NCBI RefSeq assembly: GCF_004212635.1
Contig: NZ_PSRT01000054.1
Span: forward strand, 1-53,754
Source: Bradyrhizobium genosp. SA-3
GTDB lineage: Bacteria > Pseudomonadota > Alphaproteobacteria > Rhizobiales > Xanthobacteraceae
Reading direction: 5' to 3'
DNA length: 53,754 nt
Below, in pieces: positions 7,391 to 15,227 of this stretch (positions are counted from its first letter, which is position 1; the number at the start of each line of letters is the position of its first letter). A model generated the notes under the pieces. The model saw nothing but the letters and a program-made list of their open reading frames with translations, was not told the origin of the DNA and did no database searches. The translations under genes and the position numbers were made by a program.

Positions 7391-7930
7391 TCCCTGCCAT
7401 CCCGGCCCAGGGAGAGGGACGATCGTACGTCGTAACGAAACGTGGGCCGGGGTGCGGTGGACGCGGCAGCGTCGGGCACGCGAAGGTGGGGCCAGGGCGA
7501 GATGAACCTCGTGAGGTCGTGCTGCGTGCGGACGGACGGCGCCCGTGTCCGGCGAAGCCTTTGGGCGAAGCCGGACCGCTGCGTACGGCAAAACCGTGTG
7601 GGTCCTGACCGTCGTTGCTACGGTCAAGCCTTGCGGAGATGCTTCTGGGCTCAACCGGGTCTCGAGGCATCGTCAATTCGCGAGGTGACGGAGGCCAGAA
7701 GGAACTCGGCTCCGGGGAGAGCAGGCATAAGCCGTCAAACCATCGCGCAGGGAAGGCCGGGTGTTTTCCGGCCCACCTGTTCTCCGCCTGCGCATTTGCG
7801 TGTGCAAATTCTTCGCGCAGCGGACCTGGGTGCCAGCCGGCACCCGGCCTTCCCTGCGCCCTCTTCACCGAAGAGGGGCACGGAATAGAGCAAAACTCGG
7901 GCACTTCACGCCGCGAGAACGCCTTGTCAT
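7391..7930. ncRNA. Large structured non-coding element (candidate structured RNA or repeat)
   Basis: About 540 bp carry no convincing protein but many strong stems. The most striking is a perfect 19-bp stem, 7745-7763 with 7841-7859 (GCGCAGGGAAGGCCGGGTG and its complement). Inside it are TCCGC 7783-7787 with GCGGA 7820-7824, TGCGC 7789-7793 with GCGCA 7815-7819, and ATTTGC 7794-7799 with GCAAAT 7804-7809. Further stems are 7391-7396/7408-7413, 7547-7553/7570-7576 (GTCCGGC/GCCGGAC), 7607-7612/7620-7625 and 7861-7866/7870-7875. From memory, similar blocks recur in Bradyrhizobium genomes, where their chance frames are annotated as hypothetical proteins; this needs a search. The element does not look like RNase P RNA, tmRNA, SRP RNA or 6S RNA. 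The strand transcribed is unknown. It lies beside tRNA-Thr. Confidence 0.55.
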
Positions 7931-7941
7931 GTGTGGAACAC

Positions 7942-8016
<75 letters not shown>

Positions 8017-8340
8017 AGATGCTGGCACAGAATCGGGCCGCGATTGGGCCCGCCAAGCGGGGCGATGGATGCCACAAGGCCCCCTCATGTGCAAGCTTGC
8101 CGGCCCCGCCAAATCGAGAAAATCGGCCCCGTTGCCGAGCGGAGGTGGCCTTTTTGCCCCGAAATGACCGATTTTGGACGATTTTGGTCCCAGTGGTGTC
8201 CCCAGCCAATTGGCCAGTTGGCTGCGCCATCGGATTTGGCCCATTTTGAAGTTCGCACGATCGGATCGCGCGGGCCTCTTGAGCTGTCGTATTCCTTGGG
8301 CATGCTAAAGCGCGACGCGGCCCTTTCTTGACGAGCCCGG
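8017..8340. other. Spacer without recognisable gene
   Basis: I see no coding region here. It must hold the tRNA-Thr promoter (minus strand) and the promoter of the small gene at 8341. TTGAGC at about 8279 with TGCTAA 18 bp later is a plausible but unproven promoter for the latter. A short palindrome CCAATTGGCCAGTTGG lies near 8206. Confidence 0.4.
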
Positions 8341-8532
8341 ATGATGACCGACGAGACCGATAAAGCCGCAGCACGCGGCCAGGATGGGCAGCAGAACCGG
8401 CTGAAATCCGCCCTGCGCGAAAACCTGAAGCGGCGGAAGGTGCAGGCGCGCGAACGCGCCGCAATGGCCGAGCCCTCGCAGAACGACGATGAGTCCCCAA
8501 ATGAGGGGACCGTCGGCAAGGCCGACGGCTAA
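8341..8532 (+). CDS. Small charged hypothetical protein
   Basis: The 63-residue frame (ATG 8341, or the second ATG at 8344) encodes a very hydrophilic protein: MMTDETDKAAARGQDGQQ, then a basic helix SALRENLKRRKVQARERAA and an acidic tail NDDESPNEGTVGKADG. It has no signal peptide or membrane segment. The gene ends 19 bp before the GTG start of the next gene on the same strand, so the two may be co-transcribed. I cannot name a family; the basic helix flanked by acidic disorder resembles many small rhizobial proteins of unknown role. Confidence 0.6.
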   Translation: MMTDETDKAAARGQDGQQNRLKSALRENLKRRKVQARERAAMAEPSQNDDESPNEGTVGKADG

Positions 8533-8551
8533 CATTTTGGAGTGCACGACA

Positions 8552-10264
8552 GTGGCAATGGGGCAGGACGGACAGCAACGAACCGATCGCGACGCGCTGA
8601 TGTCGCGGTTCACCCGCCCCGAGCAGACCTTTCCGGCGCTGACGCCTGCCGAGATCGAGCGTATCAGGCACTTCGGCGAAGTCCGCAGCTATGCCGACGG
8701 CGAGTTCCTGTTCGAGACCGGCAAGCCGGGACCCGGCATGTTCGTCGTGCTGAAGGGCCATGTCGCCATCACCCAGCGCGATGGTCTTGGCCATGTCACC
8801 CCGGTGATCGACCAGGGGCCGGGGCAATTTTTGGCCGAGCTCAGCCAGCTCTCGGGACAGCCGGCGCTGGTCGACGGCCGCGCCGAGGGCGATGTCGAGA
8901 CGCTGCTGCTGCCGCCGGAGCGGCTGCGCGCGCTGCTGGTCGCCGAGGCCGAGCTCGGCGAGCGCATCATGCGCGCGTTGATCCTGCGCCGGGTCAATCT
9001 GATCCAGGGCGGCATCGGCGGTCCCGTGCTGATCGGTCCGTCGCATTCGGCGGGCGTGGTGCGCTTGCAGGGCTTTCTCACCCGCAACGGCCAGCCGCAT
9101 CATCTGCTCGATCCCGAAAATGATCGCGATGCGGCCGAATTGATCGCGCGCTATTCGCCGAAGCCGGAAGACTGGCCGCTGGTCGTCGCCGCGAGCGGCG
9201 CGGTGCTGCGCAACCCCAATGAAACCGAGCTTGCGCGCGCCATCGGCATGATCGGCGGGGCGAAGGGCGACCGCATCTACGACGTTGCTGTCGTCGGCTG
9301 CGGACCGGCCGGGCTCGCCACCGCCGTCTATGCGGCGTCCGAAGGGCTGTCCGTCGCCGTGCTCGACACCCGCGCCTTCGGCGGCCAGGCCGGCGCCAGC
9401 GCGCGCATCGAAAACTATCTGGGCTTTCCGACCGGCATTTCCGGCCAGGCGCTGACCGCGCGCGCCTTCACCCAGGCCCAGAAGTTCGGCGCCGACATCA
9501 TGATTCCTGTGACGGTGAAGTCGCTCGACTGCACGCGCAAGGACGGCGCATTTTCGGTGGCGCTCGACGGCGCCGATCCCTTGCGCTCACGCGCGGTGGT
9601 GGTCGCGAGCGGCGCGCGTTATCGCCGGCCGGAGATCGCGAACCTCGACAAGTTCGAGGGACGCGGCGTCTGGTACTGGGCCTCGCCAGTCGAGGCGCGG
9701 CTCTGCGCCGGCGAGGAGGTGGCGCTGGTCGGTGCCGGCAATTCGGCCGGCCAGGCCGCCGTATTCCTCTCGGGTCATGCGAAGAAAGTCTTGATGATCA
9801 TCCGCGGCGGTGGCTTGGGCGCCAGCATGTCGCGCTATCTCATCGAGCGCATCGAAGCGACGCCGAACATCGAATTGATGTTCAACACCGAGATCACGGC
9901 GCTCGAAGGCGATGAGGCCGCGCTGCTGCGGCGCATCCGCTGGAAGAGCCGCTTGTCCAGCGACGAGGATGCCGCCGACATCCGCAATCTCTTTCTGTTC
10001 GTCGGCGCCGATCCCGCGACCTCCTGGCTCGACGGCTGCGGTGTCACGCTCGATCGCGGCGGCTTCGTCGTGACAGGCGCGCAGTCCGAGCAGAACCAGG
10101 GCAAGCTGGTGGCGCCGCTCGAGACCTCCGTGCCCGGCGTCTACGCCGTCGGCGACGTCCGCTCCGGCTCGGTCAAGCGCGTCGGCGGCGCCATCGGCGA
10201 AGGCGCGCAGGTCGTCGCCTCCCTGCACGGCTATCTCGGCGACGCCGCAAAACCGGCGCTTTAG
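8552..10264 (+). CDS. cNMP-binding domain fused to thioredoxin reductase-like FAD oxidoreductase
   Basis: Start GTG 8552 lies 9 bp after GGAG; ATG 8558 is the alternative. The 570-residue protein has a cNMP-binding domain (about 20-140: GEFLFETGKPGPGMFVVLKG, QFLAELSQLSGQPALVDGRA), a linker of about 100 residues, and a thioredoxin-reductase-type FAD/NAD(P)H module from about 250. It shows DVAVVGCGPAGLATAVYAAS, FGGQAGASARIENYLGFP, VALVGAGNSAGQAA and GVYAVGDVRSGSVKRVGGA. Where thioredoxin reductase has its CxxC, this protein has GVWYWASPVE, so no redox-active disulfide exists and thioredoxin is not a likely substrate. It is better viewed as a cyclic-nucleotide-gated NAD(P)H:acceptor oxidoreductase of the ferredoxin-reductase-like branch. 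Acceptor unknown. Confidence 0.85.
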   Translation: MAMGQDGQQRTDRDALMSRFTRPEQTFPALTPAEIERIRHFGEVRSYADGEFLFETGKPGPGMFVVLKGHVAITQRDGLGHVTPVIDQGPGQFLAELSQLSGQPALVDGRAEGDVETLLLPPERLRALLVAEAELGERIMRALILRRVNLIQGGIGGPVLIGPSHSAGVVRLQGFLTRNGQPHHLLDPENDRDAAELIARYSPKPEDWPLVVAASGAVLRNPNETELARAIGMIGGAKGDRIYDVAVVGCGPAGLATAVYAASEGLSVAVLDTRAFGGQAGASARIENYLGFPTGISGQALTARAFTQAQKFGADIMIPVTVKSLDCTRKDGAFSVALDGADPLRSRAVVVASGARYRRPEIANLDKFEGRGVWYWASPVEARLCAGEEVALVGAGNSAGQAAVFLSGHAKKVLMIIRGGGLGASMSRYLIERIEATPNIELMFNTEITALEGDEAALLRRIRWKSRLSSDEDAADIRNLFLFVGADPATSWLDGCGVTLDRGGFVVTGAQSEQNQGKLVAPLETSVPGVYAVGDVRSGSVKRVGGAIGEGAQVVASLHGYLGDAAKPAL

Positions 10265-10385
10265 GCAAGGACAAGACAAGGGAATGGCAAGACGAATGTG
10301 GCTTGCCTTCGCGCCGCTTGGTGCAGACTATCGTCGCGAGGCGTATTGCTCGTGGAACGAACAAAAGATTCATAGGGAGGACTAA

Positions 10386-10694
10386 ATGGCTGAAATCGTC
10401 GTGCTCTACAAAACGCCCAAGGATGCTGCTGCCTTCGACAAGTACTATGCCGAGACGCACATTCCACTCGCCAAGAAACTTCCCGGCCTGAAGAAATACG
10501 CCGTCAGCAAGGGACCGGTCAGCTCCCCCACTGGCCCTTCCGGAATCCATCTCGTCGCCATCCTCACCTTTGACAGCGTGGCCGACATCCAAGCCGCATT
10601 CAGCAGCCCGGAAGGCAAGGCGACCGGCGCTGACGTGCCGAAATTCGCCAGCGGCGGCGCCGACCTGCTGATCTTCGACACCAAGGAAGTTTGA
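10386..10694 (+). CDS. EthD family protein
   Basis: The 102-residue protein starts at ATG 10386 behind TAGGGAGGACTAA. It has the EthD dimeric alpha-beta barrel pattern: VVLYKTPKDAAAFDKYYAET, HIPLAKKLPGLKKY, then a beta strand with HLVAILTFDS and the terminal ADLLIFDT. EthD proteins accompany cytochrome P450 or other oxidative pathways and some are small ring-modifying enzymes, but most have no assigned reaction. No partner gene is adjacent apart from the upstream FAD oxidoreductase 121 bp away, so a functional link is only possible. Confidence 0.82.
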   Translation: MAEIVVLYKTPKDAAAFDKYYAETHIPLAKKLPGLKKYAVSKGPVSSPTGPSGIHLVAILTFDSVADIQAAFSSPEGKATGADVPKFASGGADLLIFDTKEV

Positions 10695-10754
10695 ATCGTC
10701 GATTCAATATTCGTCGAAAGCCTGCCGTCGTTTGTGACGACGATGCAAAAAGTT

Positions 10755-10794
10755 CAGCCATGCGTTTGTCAATTCGCACGATCACGCATGGCTG
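10755..10794. repeat. 10-bp inverted repeat in gene spacer
   Basis: CAGCCATGCG (10755-10764) and CGCATGGCTG (10785-10794) are perfect inverted copies with 20 bp between them. A smaller hairpin GTCGT-TTGTG-ACGAC precedes it near 10729. There is no T-run, so it is not a clear terminator; it could be an operator or an mRNA hairpin between the EthD gene and the membrane protein gene. Confidence 0.5.
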
Positions 10795-10886
10795 CCCGCA
10801 CCTGTGTGACACCAATGCCGGTGGCAATCCCATGAGGACCGTAATACTACTCTGATCGTCTCAGTGCGGAGAGTAGGAGAGATGTC

Positions 10887-11396
10887 ATGGTGCTTGGGTT
10901 GAGCCTGCCCGCCTTCACGCTGATCCATGTCATCATTAGCCTGATCGCCATCGCCGCCGGCCTCGTCGTGATGTTCGGCCTGCTCGGCTCGAAGTCGATG
11001 CCGGGCCTCACCGCGATCTTCCTGCTGTTCACGATCCTCACCAGCGCAACCGGCTTCCTGTTTCCCTTCAAGGAGCTGCTGCCCTCGCACATCATCGGTA
11101 TCATCTCGCTGGTGCTGCTCGCGATCGCCTGCATCGCGCTCTACGGCATGAAGCTCCAAGGCGTCTGGCGCCCGGTCTACATCGTGACCGCGATGGTCTC
11201 GCTCTATTTCAATGTCTTCGTGCTGGTGATCCAATCGTTCCTGAAGGTGCCGGCGCTCGCCGCGCTCGCGCCCGCCGTGCCGCCGGCGCCGCCGTCGGGG
11301 CCGGTGTTCGCAGTGGTCCAGGGCATCGTGCTGGTGTTCTTCGTGCTGCTCACCATCGGTGCCTGGCGCCGCTTCAGGCCGATGGCGTTTGCTTGA
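10887..11396 (+). CDS. Five-helix integral membrane protein, function unknown
   Basis: The start ATG 10887 is preceded by GTAGGAGAGATGTC. Hydrophobic segments occur at about 10-32 (LIHVIISLIAIAAGLVVMFG), 38-60, 66-87 (IIGIISLVLLAIACIALYG), 95-118 and 138-158, giving five predicted membrane helices. A Pro/Ala-rich loop (APAVPPAPPSGP) precedes the last one and the C-terminus is basic (WRRFRP). I do not recognise the family. No neighbour suggests a partner; the gene has its own upstream spacer of 192 bp with an inverted repeat. Confidence 0.75.
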   Translation: MVLGLSLPAFTLIHVIISLIAIAAGLVVMFGLLGSKSMPGLTAIFLLFTILTSATGFLFPFKELLPSHIIGIISLVLLAIACIALYGMKLQGVWRPVYIVTAMVSLYFNVFVLVIQSFLKVPALAALAPAVPPAPPSGPVFAVVQGIVLVFFVLLTIGAWRRFRPMAFA

Positions 11397-11526
11397 TCAC
11401 ACGATTCTCAAGCTTCCGGGTTGATGCGAGGCATCGCATTCGGGGTCTCGCGCAACTATCTGCGGATCATCGGCGCGTGCTTGTTCGCGCGTCGCGCAGA
11501 TGATTTTCACCGAAAGAGAGCAATCC

Positions 11527-12405
11527 ATGCCCACCATCACCACCAAAGACGGCGTCGAGATTTTTTACAAGGATTGGGGCTCGGGCCAGCCGATCGTGTT
11601 CAGCCATGGCTGGCCGCTCTCGGCCGACGACTGGGACGCGCAGATGTTGTTCTTCGTCACGCACGGCTACCGGGTCATCGCCCATGACCGCCGCGGTCAC
11701 GGCCGCTCGACGCAGGTCGCCGACGGCCACGACATGGATCACTACGCGGACGACCTTGCCGCGCTCACCGCGCATCTCGATCTCAAGAACGCGATTCATG
11801 TCGGCCATTCCACCGGCGGCGGCGAGGTCGTGCACTACATCGCGCGTCACGGCGAGAGCCGCGTCGCGAAGGCGGCGATCCTGTCCGCAGTGCCGCCGCT
11901 GATGGTGCAGACCCCCGCCAATCCCGGCGGCCTGCCGAAGAGCGTGTTCGACGGTCTCCAGGCGCAACTCGCCGCCAGCCGCACGCAATTCTATCGCGAC
12001 CTGCCCGCCGGCCCGTTCTATGGCTACAACCGTCCCGGCGCCAAGCCGTCGGAGGCGGTGATCCAGAACTGGTGGCGCCAGGGCATGATGGGCGGCGCGA
12101 AAGCGCATTACGACGGCATCGTCGCGTTCTCGCAGACCGACTTCACCGAAGATTTGAAGAAGATCACGGTGCCGGTGCTGGTGATGCACGGTGATGACGA
12201 TCAGATCGTGCCTTACGCCGATTCCGCACCGCTGTCGGCCAAGCTGCTGAAGAAGGGCATCCTGAAAACCTATAAGGGCTTCCCGCACGGCATGCGACCA
12301 CGCACGCCGAGACCATCAACGCGGACCTCCTGGCGTTCTTCAAGGAGTAAAGCTTCACGATTACCCTCTCCCCTTGCGGGCCCCTTGCGGGAGAGGGTGG
12401 CATAG
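11527..12405 (+). CDS. Alpha/beta hydrolase (non-heme chloroperoxidase type), C-terminus frameshifted
   Basis: ATG 11527 follows AAAGAGAGCAATCC. The protein has the chloroperoxidase/arylesterase-type fold: VFSHGWPLSADDWDAQM, HDRRGHGRS, the nucleophile elbow GHSTGGGE, an acid in VMHGDDDQIVP and the catalytic histidine in GFPHGM. After GM the family continues PTTHAETINADLLAFF, but here the frame reads RPRTPRPS and runs 57 nt past the expected stop into repeat DNA. Inserting one C at about 12295 (ATGCGACC to ATGCCGACC) restores the family ending, with stop at 12350. All catalytic residues precede the shift, so the altered protein might still work. This is the second CC-to-C loss in the window. 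Confidence 0.85.
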   Translation: MPTITTKDGVEIFYKDWGSGQPIVFSHGWPLSADDWDAQMLFFVTHGYRVIAHDRRGHGRSTQVADGHDMDHYADDLAALTAHLDLKNAIHVGHSTGGGEVVHYIARHGESRVAKAAILSAVPPLMVQTPANPGGLPKSVFDGLQAQLAASRTQFYRDLPAGPFYGYNRPGAKPSEAVIQNWWRQGMMGGAKAHYDGIVAFSQTDFTEDLKKITVPVLVMHGDDDQIVPYADSAPLSAKLLKKGILKTYKGFPHGMRPRTPRPSTRTSWRSSRSKASRLPSPLAGPLRERVA

Positions 12406-12450
12406 GCGGCCTTCGGCCGCCGTCCTTAGAACGCCGATGCTTCGCATCGG
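12363..12450. repeat. Palindromic repeat cluster, CTCTCCCGCTTGCGGGAGAG family with UUCG hairpins
   Basis: ACCCTCTCCCC and GGGAGAGGGT pair around CTTGCGGGCCCCTTGCG, then come two tight hairpins: GGCGGC-CTTCG-GCCGCC (about 12406-12422), which makes a C(UUCG)G tetraloop in RNA, and GCCGATG-CTTCG-CATCGGC (about 12433-12451). The last hairpin recurs at the right edge of the window. The out-of-frame tail of the alpha/beta hydrolase runs into this element. Confidence 0.75.
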
Positions 12451-12521
12451 CTATGGCGTAGCGGCGAGACGGGTGAGGGGTGCGCCGCCCGGGAGGGGTA
12501 TCCGCGGAACGTGCTGGAGAC

Positions 12522-12549
12522 GGAGGATGGAGGATGGAGGATGGAGGAT
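12522..12549. repeat. Tandem repeat, GGAGGAT x4
   Basis: Four perfect, adjacent copies of the heptamer GGAGGAT lie 98 bp upstream of the DUF2948 start. Each unit contains a ribosome-binding-like GGAGG, but no start codon follows at useful distance. Such a tract can change copy number by slippage. Confidence 0.9.
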
Positions 12550-12647
12550 ATCAATAGCCTCTAGTCTACGGGACAGTTAGCTTGCCGCGGAAATTTCGGC
12601 GCCCGCGCGCGTTGAGCCCCGTCCGCCCTGAAGGAGAAGCGCCGGCG

Positions 12648-13097
12648 ATGTCTCCCCAGCTCAAACTGATCGCACTCGACGCCGACGATCTCGCGGTGAT
12701 CTCGACCCATGTCCAGGACGCCCGTGTCCAGGCCTCCGACATCATTTGGCGGCAGAGCGAGAAACGGCTTGTCATCGGCATGAGCCGGCTGGACTGGGAG
12801 CAGACGCTGGAAGGCGAGGCCGAGCCGCGCCGGCTGGTCGCTGCGCTCCGCTTCGACCGCGTGCTTGCCTGCAAATCGCGCAACATCGACCTCGCCACGC
12901 CGGACAAAGTCTTGGACCTCGTCGGCATCGAGTTTCACCCCCAGGATGGCCGCAGCGAGGAGCCCGGCGGCAGTGCCCTGCTTTTGTTCGCCCAGGGCGG
13001 CGCCATCCGCCTCGACGTCGAATGCCTGGAATGCGAGCTGACCGACCTCGGGGCGGACGCGCTGGGAACGGGGTCAGGGATCGACGGGGAGGGGTGA
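12648..13097 (+). CDS. DUF2948 family protein
   Basis: The start ATG 12648 follows AAGGAGAAGC; the open frame begins earlier, but without a ribosome site or family match. The 149-residue product matches DUF2948: LKLIALDADDLAVISTHVQD at the N-terminus, KRLVIGMSRLDWE, RLVAALRFDRV, and LLLFAQGGAIRLDVECLECE near the C-terminus. The family is alphaproteobacterial and is usually encoded just upstream of hisD, as here, though it has no known function. In many relatives murA precedes it; murA is not found in front of it in this window. Confidence 0.85.
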   Translation: MSPQLKLIALDADDLAVISTHVQDARVQASDIIWRQSEKRLVIGMSRLDWEQTLEGEAEPRRLVAALRFDRVLACKSRNIDLATPDKVLDLVGIEFHPQDGRSEEPGGSALLLFAQGGAIRLDVECLECELTDLGADALGTGSGIDGEG

Positions 13098-13129
13098 AGT
13101 GGCCGGTATACCAGCCAATTAGCTCAAGC

Positions 13130-13270
13130 GTCGTCCCGGCGAAGGCCGGGACCCATAGCCACCGATGGTGATTATTGAGCAAGTCGGAGCCACATCCGTG
13201 TTCAACAACAAAGCCTTGGGATTATGGGTCCCGGCCCCCCGTGCGCAATTGCGCACTAGGCCGGGACGAC
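13130..13270. repeat. GTCGTCCCGGCGAAGGCCGGGACC repeat, facing pair
   Basis: The left unit GTCGTCCCGGCGAAGGCCGG and the right unit, which ends GGCCGGGACGAC and contains GTGCGCAATTGCGCAC, form an inverted pair around about 80 bp. This family occurs four times here (also 39709, 48271, 49259). This copy lies between DUF2948 and hisD and so interrupts a normally compact gene string. Confidence 0.88.
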
Positions 13271-13366
13271 ATCTCCCAAGGGTTGACGCCGCTTCCCCGC
13301 CGCGCCATTGAGCAGGGGGTCGGGTGAGCCAATCCGCCCAAAAGACCAGCCAGAAGCCAAGCCAGA

Positions 13367-14662
13367 ATGCCCGTTCGTCTCGACCGCAGCAGCGCCGATT
13401 TTGACCAGCGATTCGCGGCCTTCCTCGCCGCCAAGCGCGAGGTCTCCGCCGACGTCGAGGCCGCCGCGCGCGCGATCGTCGACGATGTCGCCAGGCGGGG
13501 CGATGCGGCCCTGCTCGAGGCCACGGCAAAGTTCGACCGGCTGGCGCTGGATGCATCGGGGCTGCGCGTCACCGCCGCCGAGATCGAAGCCGCGACAAAG
13601 GCCTGCGATGCCGCGACGCTGGACGCGCTGAAGCTCGCGCGCGACCGCATCGAGACCTATCACCGCCGCCAGCTCCCGACGGACGAGCGTTTCACCGACC
13701 CGCTCGGCGTCGAGCTCGGCTGGCGCTACACCGCGATCGAATCCGCCGGCCTCTACGTGCCCGGCGGTACCGCGGCCTATCCGTCCTCGGTGTTGATGAA
13801 CGCCGTGCCCGCGAAGGTCGCCGGCGTTGTGCGCCTGGTCATGGTGGTGCCCTCGCCCGACGGCAAGCTCAACCCGCTGGTGCTGGCGGCGGCATCGCTC
13901 GGCGGCGTCACGGAGATCTACCGGGTCGGCGGCGCCCAGGCGGTGGCCGCGCTCGCGCACGGTACCGCAACGATCGCGCCGGTCGCCAAGATCGTCGGTC
14001 CCGGCAACGCCTATGTCGCCGCCGCCAAGCGGCTGGTGTTCGGCAAGGTCGGCATCGACATGATCGCCGGTCCCTCCGAGGTGCTGGTGATCGCCGACGA
14101 CACCGGCAATGCCGACTGGATCGCCGCGGACTTGCTGGCGCAGGCCGAGCACGATGCCAGCGCACAATCGATCCTGATCACCGATTCCGCGCGGCTTGCC
14201 GCCGACGTCGAAAAGGCGGTCGCAGCGCAGCTGAAGACGCTGCCGCGCGCCGCGATCGCCAGCGCCTCGTGGGCTGATTTCGGCGCCATCATCATGGTCA
14301 AGGATCTTGCTGACGCCATCCCGCTCGCGGATGCGATCGCCGCCGAGCATCTCGAGATCATGACTCTTGATCCCGATGCGCTCGCCGCAAAGATCCGCAA
14401 CGCCGGTGCGGTGTTCCTGGGGGCACATACGCCGGAGGCGATCGGCGACTATGTCGGCGGCTCCAACCACGTGCTCCCCACTGCGCGTTCGGCGCGATTC
14501 TCCTCAGGCCTGTCGGTGCACGACTTCATGAAGCGCACCTCGATCCTGAAATGTGGCCCGGATCAGCTGCGTGCGCTGGGCCCGGCCGCGATGACGCTCG
14601 GACAAGCGGAGGGGCTGGACGCCCATTCGCGCTCGATTGGACTGCGCCTCAATCTGTCATGA
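13367..14662 (+). CDS. hisD: Histidinol dehydrogenase
   Basis: HisD oxidises L-histidinol to L-histidine in two NAD+-dependent steps, the last reactions of histidine synthesis, using a bound Zn2+. The 431-residue protein has the normal length and all family blocks: ESAGLYVPGGTAAYPSSVLM, the VGGAQAVAALAHGT stretch, GPGNAYVAAAKRLVFG, IDMIAGPSEVLVIAD, the zinc/catalytic QAEHDASAQ, AAEHLEIM and VGGSNHVLPT. The start MPVRLDRSSADFD is the usual rhizobial one although the ribosome site is weak. The stop overlaps the next start (ATGA), so UPF0262 is translationally coupled. Confidence 0.97.
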   Translation: MPVRLDRSSADFDQRFAAFLAAKREVSADVEAAARAIVDDVARRGDAALLEATAKFDRLALDASGLRVTAAEIEAATKACDAATLDALKLARDRIETYHRRQLPTDERFTDPLGVELGWRYTAIESAGLYVPGGTAAYPSSVLMNAVPAKVAGVVRLVMVVPSPDGKLNPLVLAAASLGGVTEIYRVGGAQAVAALAHGTATIAPVAKIVGPGNAYVAAAKRLVFGKVGIDMIAGPSEVLVIADDTGNADWIAADLLAQAEHDASAQSILITDSARLAADVEKAVAAQLKTLPRAAIASASWADFGAIIMVKDLADAIPLADAIAAEHLEIMTLDPDALAAKIRNAGAVFLGAHTPEAIGDYVGGSNHVLPTARSARFSSGLSVHDFMKRTSILKCGPDQLRALGPAAMTLGQAEGLDAHSRSIGLRLNLS

Positions 14663-15156
14663 TAAAGCCGCCCGAACAGGACGACTCCAACAATCGCATC
14701 GTTGGCGTCACGCTCGACGAAGACTCGATCGGCCGTTCCGGGCCGGACATCGAGCATGAGCGCGCGATCGCGATCTACGACCTGATCGAGCAGAATTTGT
14801 TCGCGCCCGACGGCGCCGACGGGCAGGGCCCGTTCACGCTGCATATCGGCATCACCGGCAACCGGTTGATGTTCGACATCCGCCGCGAGGACGGCACACC
14901 GGTGGTCGCGCATCTGTTGTCGCTGACGCCGTTCCGGCGGATCGTGAAGGACTATTTCATGATCTGCGACAGCTACTATCAGGCGATCCGGACCGCGACG
15001 CCGGACAAGATCGAGGCCATCGACATGGGCCGCCGCGGCATCCATGACGAGGGATCGCGCACGCTCCAGGAGCGGCTGAAGGGCAAAGTGCGGGTCGACT
15101 TCGAGACCTCGCGGCGACTGTTCACGCTCATTACCGTCCTGCACTGGAAGGGCTAG
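14659..15156 (+). CDS. UPF0262 family protein
   Basis: Translation starts at ATG 14659, overlapping the hisD stop by 4 bp. The 165-residue product matches UPF0262: RIVGVTLDEDSIGRS, IYDLIEQNLF, LHIGITGNRLMFDIR, LTPFRRIVKDYFMICDSYYQ, IDMGRRGIHDEG and FETSRRLFTLITVLHW. The family is restricted largely to Alphaproteobacteria and always sits near hisD, but its role is not known. No membrane segment or signal peptide is visible. Confidence 0.9.
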   Translation: MIKPPEQDDSNNRIVGVTLDEDSIGRSGPDIEHERAIAIYDLIEQNLFAPDGADGQGPFTLHIGITGNRLMFDIRREDGTPVVAHLLSLTPFRRIVKDYFMICDSYYQAIRTATPDKIEAIDMGRRGIHDEGSRTLQERLKGKVRVDFETSRRLFTLITVLHWKG

Positions 15157-15203
15157 GGCATGGCCCGGAAAAGTGTGCAGCGGTTTTCCGAAAAGGCCAC
15201 GCC
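15157..15203. repeat. Short palindrome CGGAAAA...TTTTCCG
   Basis: CGGAAAA (15166-15172) and TTTTCCG (15184-15190) pair around GTGTGCAGCGG, directly after the UPF0262 stop. From memory, the motif CCGGAAAAGTGTG...GGTTTTCCG is a frequent small intergenic palindrome in Bradyrhizobium-like genomes. It could protect or process the transcript between UPF0262 and the phosphatase gene. Confidence 0.65.
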
Positions 15204-15227
15204 CTCTATCGAAAGAGGCTAAGTGCG

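Noticed and set aside
7335..7904. Several overlapping frames of 90-190 codons on both strands
   Set aside because: They overlap the long perfect stems, lack ribosome sites and show low-complexity Arg/Pro/Gly composition. They are side effects of the structured element.
13130..13270. Facing repeats as ends of a miniature transposon carrying the DNA between them
   Set aside because: The internal 80 bp differs between copies and no target duplication could be seen, so a transposable unit is not supported beyond being a repeat pair.
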